Origin: Gnetum montanum
Lineage: Eukaryota; Streptophyta; Gnetopsida; Gnetales; Gnetaceae
NCBI GenBank assembly: GCA_015680685.1
Contig: MNCI01021017.1
Coordinates: forward strand, 159,477-223,476
Length of the DNA stretch: 64,000 bases
Reading direction: 5' to 3'
Shown: piece after piece, positions 31,994 through 44,450 of the stretch
How the letters are laid out: each line of letters begins with the position of its first letter
Numbering within the stretch: position 1 is the stretch's first letter
The notes under the pieces: model-generated
Told to the model about the DNA's origin: nothing
Databases searched by the model: none
Seen by the model: only the letters and a program-made list of their open reading frames with translations
Made by a program: the position numbers and the translations under genes

Positions 31994-34858
31994 CCCCCAC
32001 CATCTACATTTTATGGGTTGGAAGTTTTTGCATTTGGTTGGCATGTTGGCATTTCAGTTGGAAAATCTAAAGCAAAGTTGGCATTTCTTACATTTGATTG
32101 ACATTTTCATTCCCATCTTGACATTTGGGCGAATGAGATCCAAAGGCATAGCAGTTGGCATTTGGCATTTTGGATAAATGAAACCAAAAAGCACATTAGA
32201 GAGAAGAAAAGTTGTGTATCACGGCCCACCATAGGTCTGTGGCAGCCCAGTAGAACACCATAGCCCACAATACACCATGGTGGCCAACCCAGTAAGCATA
32301 GACACCACGATGAGCACCAAACTTTATGGCCCAACACCATCGAGACTATGACTATGCTCTCCACTATGCTTATTGTCCACCACATACCTTCTAAAACCTT
32401 TTTGTAATTAACTATGCTTGATCCCATCTTGGGTGGTGTTCTGTTTCTCTCTCCTACTTTTTTTGCACTTTCTTTGTATTTTTGCTATTCAATGCATGGT
32501 CATGTTACAACTATGCTTGGGCAGTAGTCTCCATGTGCCGATGCCCTTGCTTTCACTGAAACCCTTGATTGTGCTCACTTCCATGACCCCCATGACTATG
32601 CTTTACATTTTTAACATCATTGACACCATTGAAATGCTGAAACCATCAACACCGTTAACACCATGCCACTATTTTTACACTTAGCATCATTTTCGCACTG
32701 CATTGGTAAGTCCTTGTTTGATTGACAAGACCACTCTAGGCACTTCATCTCTACTTCCAGTAGGCCCTTGTGTAGATTTAGGGTTAGGCTATGTGTCCGT
32801 TGACCCCTCAGTGATTCTAGCCACCAACATTTTTAGTCATTATAGGAATCGATTGATCTTAGTGGAGTATAAATTACAAACTAGTTATAGTGACTATAGT
32901 TGAATATACCTAGGCTAAGAAAGTTTTAATCAATTTATGATAGTTGATGATGTCTAAAAAGTATGAAATTATTTTATACATAGAAAATATTAAAATTTTT
33001 ACATCTTCATAAATAAAATTTATCAGGATTCAAAATATTATGTCATTGTAAAACATGTCTTTAATGATTTCTAGGTAGCAAATGTTAAAGATGTTTCCTA
33101 TTTTTTTTACCTAGCTATTTGCTATAATGTTAAAAGATGATTTTATGAATAGAGTTCATTTCATGGACTATTAAAATAATTTTGAATTTATAAAGAAACT
33201 ATGAAGTTTTCCAATAGATATTTTTTAATTTTGAATTAAGACTACTAATCATGGCCCCATGCCTAGCATGGGCAAGGTTGACACCAAAAAAATCCTATTT
33301 AACAAATTTTTTCCATCATTTATCCACTACCATAGAATACCACTAATCCCATAATTTTTCTCAGCCCATCTACCTATGGCTGATTTCCAACAGTAGAGAC
33401 ACTAGAAAATATTTCCATAAATTCCATAGTTTTAGGCCAGTATCCATATTCACAATTTTAATACCACCAATCATCAAATATTTTTTAGCAATTACCTTTC
33501 CCTGCCTATAAAAGTCATGATGTTGTACCACACCAAGCTTCTAACCATTGTGGTTTCCACCATTTCTGAGTAAATCTGCAATGTCAGAACAACAACAATG
33601 GTGTAAATCCACTGTACTCTAGTAGACTTTCCATTTCTTTTGCTATAAACATGCTCACTAAAGTCACCACATCCATTGTATTTTGTAGCCTAACTTCATT
33701 GTATTGAATGTCAACCAATCATATTTTATGATTTTTTGTTGCACAAACTCAACCATCAATTGAGGAAATCACATCGTTGCATTCCACAAAATTATGGTCC
33801 ATCATCCACATGCTGATAGTATCCAACCCATATCATGTGATATATTGGTGCCATAGCCATCCAAATTCTCATATGGCCATGTACTTCCTACAATGCCACA
33901 TATATTTATCACCTCATCTTTCCTTGTGTCAGCAAATGTTTTTACACACTATTGTTTCTCCACTTTCTTCACTACTACCCATAGACTAGTTTGCCAGCTC
34001 GATGTCGGACTCCATGGCTACCTCCATTCCTTTTGGTTTGGCTATTATCAAATTTTCAATCTTTCTCCACACCAACTCCTCAACTTTCATGTCCTTCACA
34101 ACTTGTTGCATATCACCTAGCCTATACATAGCCTCTCATATGCTGGATTTTGACTTTACCAAGTGCATGAATATACACACAACCTAGAATGTGGAGCCTC
34201 CTATAGATGCTCTCTTCGTTGTTGCTATGGATGATGAATATGTTTTTTAGATGGTGTGCATCATACACATTATTTTATAAATATTTATTTATGAAAACCA
34301 AAGCTAAAATTAAATCTCAAGACTAGTAATTAGTATTTTTCCTAGAAAATTACATGCTATAATTTGTAAGGATGTTGTAGCTATTATCTTTGTAAAGGTC
34401 ATATTATTAGGATCTATCATATTCTCAATAAAAATGTTGTTCATGAGGGAAATAAACAAAAAGTGTTAGAAAAATAAAATAATGATAAATTTCAGCAAGC
34501 ACAAATAAAATCTTGTTCAACAAGTTCTCAACTTTTTACTAGCCCTTTTTAATCTAACGATGTGAGTGAAATCTTGATATTTAAAGAGAATTCATCTTTA
34601 GAAAAAATCTTTTTTTAGTAATGAATAGCAATTAAAGTATTAGTGAAGATGGTCCTCAGTTAGTGCAATGCAAAAAGAAGAGGAATGCATATATTTGTTT
34701 CAATTTAGAAACTCCTAAGGTATCTCATTCTCTCTCTACTTCTACTATTGTTTCAAATGTTTTCTAATCAAATAATTCTTTTTTATCCATGACATGGATT
34801 ATAAGATAATTACTGAGCTTAAAAAATTAAGGATGGGGGCCTCCATGCCCACATCACA
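31994..34858. other. Unassigned sequence
   Basis: A cluster of TTGGCATTT-like words lies at 32037-32175. The rest is AT-rich, with short open frames (e.g. 32418-32903, 33777-34187) that I cannot assign. Confidence 0.5.
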
Positions 34859-36450
34859 ATGTTAGTTTTATCATGGAATGTTCAAGACCTTTTTGATAGG
34901 TCCCAAGCAAAGATTATTGGGAAGTATCTTTCAAAGTGGCATTTATCTCTAGATTTTCTTTTCTTACAAAAGATTAAGATTTCAGTATATAATGCTAGTT
35001 TTTTTGGTAAATGCATTTAAAAATAATTATATCATTTTTTATGCTATTCATGAAGTTAATGAAGGGAATTTTATAAAGGGAATTTTTAAATTTTGGCTCT
35101 AACAACATTGAAAGAGTTATTTGGATTACTTGTCATGTGAAAAAGGAGACTTTGGGCTTTGTAATATTTACGCTCATAATAATTCAAAAAATTAATCAGA
35201 GGTTTGAAAATATCCTTTATCTCTACCTAAATTTCCTTGGATTATTAGAGGTGATTTCAATATGGTTGAAAGTTATTTAGGTAAACTTGGTGGTCTTCCC
35301 CTTAATATGCCTTTTCAAGAAAAAGAGTGTTTGTGCAATTTTAAAGAAAAATATTTTCTTTCTGAGGTTAACTCTTTATCCCCACATCATTCAAATAAGA
35401 AGTATTATATTTTTTATAATTATTAATAAGAAAATAATAGAATTTATTATTAGCTTTATATATTTTACTTTTCTAATGTTTCCTTTTGCAAGTCTACAAT
35501 TAAAGTAAAAGTGCATATAGATGCTTCTTTGTCAGAGCATTTTCCTATTTGTATTTTTCTTTGTGAAATTAAGCTTTATTTTTTTGAAAGTAAAGATTTT
35601 TTGTATGAATGCTAATATGTTCTTAGGACCTAGTGGAAAAAATATTTTGAAGTCTTTATAGAATGCAGAAAAAAAGCCTACTAATAACATTGGTTGGATT
35701 GATGATAATGAACTACTTGTAGAGTTAGAAATTATGTAAGATGGTTTGAAAAGTAATTTGCTAAAAGAAAGAGTCAAGTTAAAGAAAATTTTGAAGAATT
35801 TATTAAGTAAATACAAATTCCTTTAGACTAGGATCCCTTTGATTTTGAAACTAAAAAAGCCTTGGCTAAAGCTCATTATGATAAGTAGTATTGGAATGCT
35901 TTTAAAACTAAAAATGCTCTTCTAAAAGTCACATGTCTTGGCTAAAAATTAAAGATGAACCTTGCAAAGAATGTTTTTAAATTTCTAAAAGGAAAGATCA
36001 AGTACCTAAACTATAAATGATTTCATTATTATAAATCTAAAGACTATTAAATGTTTTTTAGTAAATTATTTTTCTTTTATTTTTTCTTTTGAAGGTTTTA
36101 GCAAAGAAATCTTTGAGGCTTTTAGTATGCATATTTTTCATCTTATAACAAAAGTGAATTAAATTATTCTTGAAGTTGAAATTATAGTGAAAGAAATCAA
36201 AGAAGCTACTTTTAGTTTAGTAGATGGCAAAGCTATAGTATTTAATGTTTTTTTAATTCAATTTTTATAATAAGCTTTGGGTAATGGTTGAAGATGATTA
36301 CTTTTATATTTTCCAAAAAGTTATTGAAAAATGTTTCCTAGTAAAAATATTATTAAAGGTGTGATTGATCTTCTTCCTAAGAGTGGGGATCTTTAGCATA
36401 TTGGTAATTGGATAATCATTCATCATCATCATCATTAGCATTCTAGAATT
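34859..36450 (+). pseudogene. L1-type LINE remnant (endonuclease and start of RT)
   Basis: The apurinic-type endonuclease begins MLVLSWNVQDL at 34859 (Asn of the SWN motif kept) and reads to FLFLQKIKI, where relatives have LQET; the metal-binding Glu has become Lys. After a frame change, NIYAHNNS and WIIRGDFNMVE (catalytic Asp and Asn, 35240-35270) follow, then LSEHFPI (~35530, relatives SDHFP). The RT entry is at 36172-36270 (EVEIIVKEIKEATFSLVDGKA) and 36358-36420 (GVIDLLPKSGD, relatives LIPKKGD). Many stops. The 3' half is lost at the junction with the gag fragment. No poly(A) tail or target duplication found. Confidence 0.8.
36418..36437. repeat. (CAT)n microsatellite
   Basis: About six CAT units at the broken end of the LINE. 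Confidence 0.9.
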
Positions 36451-36470
36451 ATCTCAACAAAGGGGATTGG

Positions 36471-37110
36471 TTACATGAGTTTTTTTATCTTTATTATGCT
36501 TTTCTTTGTCTTTCTTTTGATAATTATCCTTGCCCTTAGATGAATAGCTAGGATTTTTGTTCTTCCAGGTGCCTTGATTTTGAGACTATATCTTTCCATC
36601 ATCAATGTTCTCAAAAGTTGACTATAACCTTTGGTTAAGTGTCTTTCATCAAAGAAAGAAGGAGAATCCATGTATTGGGACTGGTCAAAAAGAAATCCTT
36701 GACCTCTTTATGCTATTATAGGAATAAATGTGTTGAAGTCCTCTTACTCTTAGAGGCCTCATATCACACTTCCATGTGCCGATCTTTCTTTTGTTGGGCA
36801 TCGGTGGGCTGATAGTCTCTGTAGGTGTAGTCTTGGACTTTGTATTTTGAATTAAGTGCAATGATTCCTAGCCTAATGAGATTGGCCATCAACATGGTAG
36901 GAATAGATTGATTTGGAGGCAACACAATGTTTCATTTCATGTCCCTCCAACGCATTTATTCATCTTAATGAAGGATGAAAGTGAAACCTGGATTATAAGG
37001 ATCTTGATAAGAATAGACATTCTTGAATAGTTGGGGCTTCTTTGATATCTCTTTTGTTGATTGGATTGTTCTATATGTGATGGAGATTCATCTCTATGAG
37101 AAGAAGCCAT
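36471..37110 (-). pseudogene. gag N-terminal fragment
   Basis: From an ATG at 37110 (MASSHRDESPSHIEQSNQQK) leftwards, with stops, to the open stretch 36471-36671. Basic and hydrophilic, as are the N-terminal parts of gag I and II; sequence similarity is weak. Assigned mainly because it directly follows a PBS and LTR. Confidence 0.5.
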
Positions 37111-37205
37111 ATTAGTATTAAATACTCAGTATGCCTTAATATTTTTAACAGCGTATTTATATGAATAACAATTTAGTCCTAATTAGCACACTTAGATAAA
37201 GTAGA

Positions 37206-37224
37206 GGCTCTAGCAGTGGTGCCA
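37206..37224 (-). promoter_or_regulatory. Primer-binding site
   Basis: Minus strand TGGCACCACTGC, 9 of 12 matches to the tRNA-Asp-type site of elements I and II, two bases from the LTR end at 37227. Confidence 0.6.
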
Positions 37225-37226
37225 AA

Positions 37227-40200
37227 TGATGAGTAACATGTATCCCCTACACCCAACCATATGAATCACAAGTGTGCACTAGTGATTTGGTTGAACTTCG
37301 CAGACCTAGTTCCTAAGGTTGCTTATGGTCTTAAACTATGAAACAAAGGGTTGTATTATGATTGTCTTTCTAACTCACATTTATGGTATTAGTTCATATG
37401 GTTAAATTTGAATTAAGATACATGATGGATATTTTTTATAAATATTTTTATATATTATTATCCTAAGGACTAGGTAAGTAAATGAAGATTTAATAATTAA
37501 CTATTTAACTACTTATCTATTCTAGGGATGAACTATCCTAACATAAGTAGTCATTCCAACTTACCATATAGATCCCAAACTTATATTAATACTACTCAGT
37601 TACCAAGTGGATATTACTGGGCATACCAAATATATCCACTACTAGGATACCAAGTGCAATATGTTATGGTTCAAAGTGGTCATGCTCATGTATTTATGAT
37701 TATGTATTTTAACTAATTAAAACCACCAAAGTAAAGTGAAAATAGAAAATATTAATCTAATCTAAGTGTTGCAATGAAGGCAAGAAATTTTGTCTTTATT
37801 GTTGTTCATGCCAATGCATTTAGGTACATGACGTTAGAATAAAGATCTGTACAATCTCTTTAATTTACATTGCGGGCACTTAGAGGGAAAATATTCTAGC
37901 TCTAGAAAAACTAAACTACAAGGGATTTACTATGCTTCTAACTTCATATGTCATAAATGTAGGTGATGACCATGTGTATATAAGCTTCACTTGCATTAGT
38001 GTCGATGCATGTAACTATGTGTTGATGGAGATGCATTGATGTGGATGCATTAATGTAACCTGTCTATTCAGAACTCATCATACACCCATGACTAACTGTA
38101 AACTTGTCCTCAAGTAAATAAATAGGATTGAGCTTCTTAAAAAATTTGGAAAAGTATGGAATTTATTGATTAACAAAAAAATAGATAAACTAACTAACTT
38201 TACTAACTTTGAGAGTTAGATTATATGGAATTATAAAAATTTAGTGTCCATTACAACAAAATTGGACACTTTACAAAAATTTCAACAGGTGTTGCCAAGT
38301 TGCTAAAGATGGGGTGAATTCTCAAATAGTTCCTAGAGGTGAAGGCTCCTATGGTGTTGAAGATCCTTTGCTAGGTTTTGATGCTAGTGGAGATGGAGGC
38401 TAAGGCTAACCTACTACTACTGTTGTTATCGACAACAACTTGAAAGAATCTAGTAATGCCTTCATCTTTTCTTCCTTATTGCATGGGTTGTATGTAGTCC
38501 ATGTGGCTTCATTTATGTGGGTTGGAATAGGAATGTTCCATGGGCATGACATCAAAGAAAATAACTCCTTTTCATTGACAAACCATTCTGAAAATTATTT
38601 ACATTTGATGTTGAATATCTTTACTAGGTTCTATTATTCATGGTAGTCATTCATTCTCTTAGCTAGGTTCACAACAATAGATCATGAATTAGTGAATTTT
38701 CTCTAGAGAACTTCAAGATTTGTGTGGTTATCTCTATTTGCTACTTGGTCTCCTTATGATGTTTGAATTTTGCCTCATATAAGAGGTAGGAACTCACCAC
38801 TTGTTTCTCCATTTTTTTCTTAATCTCCTTGCTATTAACATAACTAGGTGTACATATCAAAGGTTGGCAAGCTCCATATATTCCATCATCTCTTTGATTT
38901 GTAAGTCTTTTAGTGGAGTTTTTCTTTATTGTACATGTTCAGTCCATCAAAGATGGGCTGCCACATGTTGCCTCTTTGTTGAAGTTGCTGGACACTCTCA
39001 TTCAACTTTGCCTTTGCTAGTTGGATTTCTTTTTCATTAACTTCTTTGAGAAGTCCAACCTAGTTCATGCAAATATTCTTTACTCATTAAAATTTTAGGG
39101 CTTCATTTTCTAGGCAACTACCTCAATGGCCATTTTTTGGTGAAGTGCATGGACTTTCTCCATCAAGAGATTCATATTCTTTACTATCAAGATCCTCAAG
39201 TAGAGGTTAACCTTGGCAAGCTATTCCTACTGTTGATGAATAAACTCAACCATCTAGTCTTTTTGTTACTCAACATTCCATAGGCGATGGATGTCTTTGG
39301 TTAAGATAAAGTTTTTCTTGCGAACTTGTGACAGGTCCTTATCGATATTGAAGGTCATGGCCTCCGATAAGGATGTGAAAAAGATTGTTATCTCATTTGC
39401 ATATTTAGCCTTTTGTAATCTATGATGAAGCTATTAAAAAGCTTCCTTTCTTGTGAGTTCTAGGATGAGAATAACGGGGTTAGAGAGATGAACCTGCAAC
39501 TCCACAACCTCAGCAACCAACCATTAGTTCTCAGTGGTGGTGGCTATCTTTAGTTAAGTGTTGGTAATGAGGAGTTTGTCCTTCATATCAAGTAGCTTTG
39601 ACTAGGTAGCAGTGATTTTATCTGGAAGATTAAAGATCTCTAAAAGTAGTTTCTCAGCTCCCACTAGTTGTTCCAACACTTCTTCATGTTGGGTAGTGCT
39701 TAATTATCCACTCCCTACTCCTATGAACATTTGGATATGCATCATTGTGGTAATGTCTAGTATAGTTTCCGTAGGAGCATTCAAGGCTTTAGCTAACCTA
39801 TTAGCCATCACTTATATTGTTGTCTCCTTTTCTTAGTGCTACATTACTAGAATAGTCACCCTCTCTCCTTCCTAAATCAAACTGAGAAAGCTGCAGCATT
39901 CCCTAAAAGTTTGGAGAATATTCATCAAAAGATGGACATTGTAAATTCTTGAGTGATTGGATTTGTTCTTATGGATGCCTAGTCTCTTTGTGTTGAGAAC
40001 ATCGGGGTAGTTTTTTGGTCCAACCAACTAATGATTGTTGTCATCTTATTAAGATGGCTTAGGATTGGATAGTAAACCGATGGTTTTCCATCACCTATTA
40101 AGCCTTGTTTCTACTAGAGATATTGCTCATGAAGTTTCTAGAGCCTTTCTGAAACTTCAAGTATCTTTGGTATGGTTTCTCGTATGGGTGATGGTAGTGG

Positions 40201-43099
40201 TGGCCTCTCGTCTTCTTATAGCTTGGCTATTACCTTATCCTACATCATCTTTTTCCATGATGCAGTAGGATCATGACGAAGCATGTTATTGGCATAGCAT
40301 GCTATGCCTTTGCTCTTGCACATTTTTTTGATCAAGCATGGAAAGGGGAGCATCTTCATTCCCTTCTCATTCTACTTAAAATGCTTCTCTATCTCTAGAT
40401 AGATTAACTGGGGAAGGTTAACATGAAATTTTTTGCTTAGTGTGCACATATGCGTGGAGAAGGAAATGATCTTGCTTGGCCTCACTATTGGATTTAAGTG
40501 ATAGGCTAAGATCTTGAAGTATGCTCATTCTGCCTTGGTGAGTATACTATGTTTCATATGGTCCATCCCATAGTAGCATCAAGCCCATTCCTTTTTGGCT
40601 TTGGGATCCACTTACATCAAAATCCTTGCCAATGTTATGCTAATGTTTTGTGATGGACTCAATTGATTAGGAGACTATGATATCTTTTATTTTTATAGAT
40701 GCATCTCCTTATCAATTGTTCTAGAATAGGTAGTTCTATCCCATATACCATCCTCCACTAATGGAAAGAATGGGCCATATTGAAGAGCCTTGCAATTAAG
40801 TATGGATTTCTTCAGGTGCCAAATCTAAGAAGGATCCAAAGTCTAGTTCTTGAAGAATAAAACTCTAAACCTCCTTGGAACTTATCTTTTCTAGGTAGGC
40901 CTCTATGAGGGTGACTTTGAGATTAGGCCTTGGCTGAGAAGCTTCATATTACCTAGACTGGTTAGTCTTTGCAGTGAAAATCTACTAGATGGATTCCATT
41001 TCAGGCTCCTTGCTCTTGGGGGCTATTGTGGTTGTTGTTGTTGATCCCTTCCTCCTCATGGCCACTTCTCCCTAGGCTAGGAAGGCCCTTCTACTTGTGG
41101 TCCTCTCCTTGATACCATTGATGATCATAACCATTACCCAAGATTAGATTTTTATTTTTTAATCCTTATTTCTTTTGATACCTTTCTTATTAGATTGAAT
41201 TATAGTTAGGCTTGTTTGTGATCTTGATAGGTAATATTATTTTAAATATTGGCTACTAGAGTTTTTTATCAAGTTTGACCCACATAGGATAAGTAATTTA
41301 ATATTATTTTAATCGGTAAACCTTGTGGGATGTTAGAAAAATTTCAAAAAAGTTTTTGAAGAAACCAAAAGTTTGTGGTTCCCACGATGTAAAGCTTAGC
41401 TTTGGTAGCTAGAGGATCAAAGAACGAGATGAATCGAATGAGCGATGTAAGAGTTATGGTGCTTGGAAGGTTACTTGGGATTTGAAAAATGAAAAAACTC
41501 TTTTGGAATTTAAAAGAAAATTATGGAAAATTGGCTAAGCGTTGTGGCTATTTATATATTTTTATGTTGCATCAATGGAGATACATTGATGGAGCAATGT
41601 CGAGAGTCCCACTATATCGACAAGGATGCATTGACATAGCTATTCAAGCTAATTTTTTCATTAGAAAAATGAAAAAATTTAAGATTTTAGGAAAGAAATA
41701 AGAGCCTAATGGAAGTTATAAAAAGCATAATAGGATGGCAAAAATAGGGAAGAGGATTTTAGATTCATGTTGAGAGGAGTTGAATTGGATTTGGATGAAT
41801 AATTGATGCGAAAGGAAATCAAAATTAGATGTTCAGATGATGAAGTAATAAGAAAAATCACAAAAATGACTAAAAGGTAGGAAGCTTAACTTGAAATGCT
41901 AGTGGGGTATGCAAGTGTGTTCTTCCTAGAGTAGGCTCATGCCATTAATGCCCTTGCATGTTTTAATCCCAAGGAGTCCATAGGCACAAAGAATGATTAA
42001 TGATCTTAGGAAGTTAAAAAATTGAATTCTTGTGAGAGATCATCGAAGGATTATGCCATATCAAAATAGACACCAATTGAACATGAAAGGAGGTAGTGAG
42101 ATGATTGATGATGAGGTTAGAATAATGGAATAGACAGAGTGTGGTAAGAAGTTCTCTCATTCAAGTCACATGAAGTCCTTGTGGAACTTGTGATTAATAT
42201 GATTTGATACCATCCATTCCTCACATAGGACCAAGGCAATCCATGTTCAATGAATTTGCATTATTATTTCCTGATTCTTCAACCATTCAAAATCCATAAC
42301 AAACTCCAAAGGACAACCATCACTCTAGGAAGAGAAGAAAAGAGAGTAGGAAGATAGGAAGGGCCTTAGTTAGAGAGGTGTCTTCAAGCATGGGTAACAT
42401 GTTTTTTCAACCCCATAACTAGCACTTTTAGATTGTTATTGTGTCTAAGGGGTGTGTTTTGAATTCTCATGTTTGGTTTTATTATTATTTTTTCATAGAA
42501 ACCACATCATGCAAAGACATGATTCCTGTTATAGTTGACGATAGGAGTGGTGAGAGACCAATGGAGGAAGTTATAAAAATTTAGAGAGAATTTGGGAATA
42601 AAAGATGATAACTTTCCTTTAATTCACACCCTTGTGCATTTCCACTTGATTTATTCCAAGTTTGTTAAGAAAAAAGATCATTGATCCTTTTAAAGTTGTA
42701 ATTATGGAAGGACCTCATGCTTCCAAGATGAAGAGCCTCATAGAGTTGGGTGGAATGGGTGGATGTTATGGACTCACTACCTGATATCATCAGAAAATCA
42801 ATAATCCATCAATCATGGGCATAATCCCAAGATGAGATTTGATCATTTAATGATCAATAAAAACATTAAATATGATATTAATGAACTTCTAGGAGTAGTA
42901 GTAGCAATGGTAAAAACTCAAGATTCTTGATGGACGAAATGACATGAAAGAAAATAACACATGAGAGAATATAAAAAAAGTAAAAAAAAAAAAAATAAGT
43001 TGTAAAATATTGAAGAAAATTAAAAACATATAAAGAATGATGTAACACAAAAAGTTGAAAAATTGGATAGCCATAATGGAATGTTAGCATGGGTGGCCA
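37227..43099 (-). mobile_element. Large interrupted LTR shared by two minus-strand elements
   Basis: 37227-38075 matches the R-U5 part of LTR I (TGATGAGT start, then CCCCTACAC). It has a TATATA block (~37975) and U3 words GATGCATTGATG and TCGATGCAT. 41160-43099 matches the outer U3 parts of LTR I (6540-8500), including a second TATA block and the same GATGCAT words near 41565-41640. Between them lies a ~3-kb decayed coding region. The right end CCA at 43099 is followed by TCTCCCC, a PPT complement. PBS and gag lie on its left, pol VII on its right. Confidence 0.55.
38300..41120 (-). pseudogene. Decayed coding region, possibly plant transposon-associated protein
   Basis: Reads right to left. 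The clearest part (about 40260-40540) gives AYFKILAYHLNPIVRPSKIISF, then MLPFPCLIKKMCKSKGI, with few stops. It resembles the conserved core of a plant-specific family of uncharacterised transposon-associated proteins (pattern: L-PT-S, long helix, LFFPSLIT-LC). Further left (39970-38300) is hydrophilic, Lys/Glu-rich, coiled-coil-like sequence. It is not a retroviral domain. It lies inside an LTR, so it is either an insertion or captured cargo. I infer the family from a pattern only. Confidence 0.4.
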
Positions 43100-44450
43100 T
43101 CTCCCCTATGAATATGTTGAAAGGAGGATATCTAAAAGATAGATCATGCTCGTCCATTCATTGAGGTGTTCATTTCACTAGTTATCCTTGGTTCTAGGAG
43201 AGATTTCACTTATTGGCTATTGACTAACAGTCATTTTTCTAGGCTTGAGGGATGGTAAATTTTCATGATCCTAGAAGGAAAAGTTGTATGGATGATATAA
43301 GATCCTTTTCATAGTGTTTGAAATTTTTCCTGTTATGGTACGTGCATGGGGTTCTAGTAAAGAACTTTATATCTTGGTTGGAATTTAACTTTCCTTATGC
43401 ATGAGTCATGGCATTATTTGGCATGTTCCTTGTGCATTTGTTACTTTTTAGTTTTCATCTAGCACATTCAATTTCATCAAACATTCCTTTTATGCTAGGC
43501 TCAAATCGAGGTCAAGTCTACAAGCCATGAAAAGTGTATGAAGCTTTGCTTGGATTGGAAGGATTGGTAACTTTTTTTACACTAACTCATATGGAGAATA
43601 ACCAATAGGAAGTTTCCAAGTGGATTGATAGGCCTATAGAGCATCATTGAGTTTAGTTCTCTAGTCTTTTCTATATTTACTAACAGTGTATGTTAGTATT
43701 CTAGTTATTTCCCTATTAGTGACTTTAGCTTGACTATGAGCATGGGGGTGATAAGGAGTTGTTAATTTATGTTCTACCCCTAAACCTTGCATTATTTTTT
43801 GAAAGGTAGCACCTATGAAATGAGCTCCATTGTCAGAAATAACTGCTTTTTCCATGCCAAACATTTTTACCACACTCTATTGCACAAACTGTGTTGTTGT
43901 AGAAGATGAGAAATTGGTGATGATTGCATCTTTAGCCCACTTGATGCAACAGTCAATAGCTATGATGATGTATACCTTTCCATTGAATAGGGGGTTGATG
44001 AACCCCATGAATTCAATGCCCTAAAGATTGAAACATTTTAGTGGTTGGATCCATTATTGGGATCCTTCCAGTCATATAGTAATCCCTTCATTTCACTGAT
44101 AGTGCTCACATAAATAGGAGAAATGATGGGAATTCCTAAAGATTGTTGGCTAGTAGTATCCTAGCATGAGAATTTTGATTGCCATCCTCCTTCCTATATA
44201 ATGATCCACACAAGGATCCTAATGAGCATCTTGGAGGATTTTTAGTTGATTTGCATTGGGTATGCACCATCGTATCAAGCCATTGACACAAACCTTGTAG
44301 AGATTATTCCTAATTTTCATGTAATGCTTGGCTTGGTGAAGAAACTGTTGCTTCTTCCTATTATCACATTCTTAAGGTGTCTTCTGAGTGAGTAGGTAGG
44401 AGAGGAATTCTTAGTACCAATTAGAATCTTTGGGATTTTGAACTTAAATA
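43100..44450 (-). pseudogene. Integrase of Athila-like element VII
   Basis: Core at 43661-43873: MFGMEKAVISDNGAHFIG (second Asp kept) and PYHPHAHSQAKVTNREI, where the catalytic Glu of Q(V/A)EV is Lys. Upstream in sense, GIEFMGFINPLFNGKVYIII (~44030, first acidic residue replaced by Glu) and a degenerate zinc finger. Downstream, AYQSTWKLPIGYSPYELV (~43590). 43100-43480 is non-coding down to the PPT and LTR. Confidence 0.8.

Noticed and set aside
32418-34187. Host gene exons
   Set aside because: Short open frames without domain similarity or convincing splice-linked structure.
42878-43090. Hydrophobic, membrane-like protein on the minus strand
   Set aside because: It is the translation of an A-rich LTR tract (42960-43060), also present as A-rich sequence at 8380-8460.
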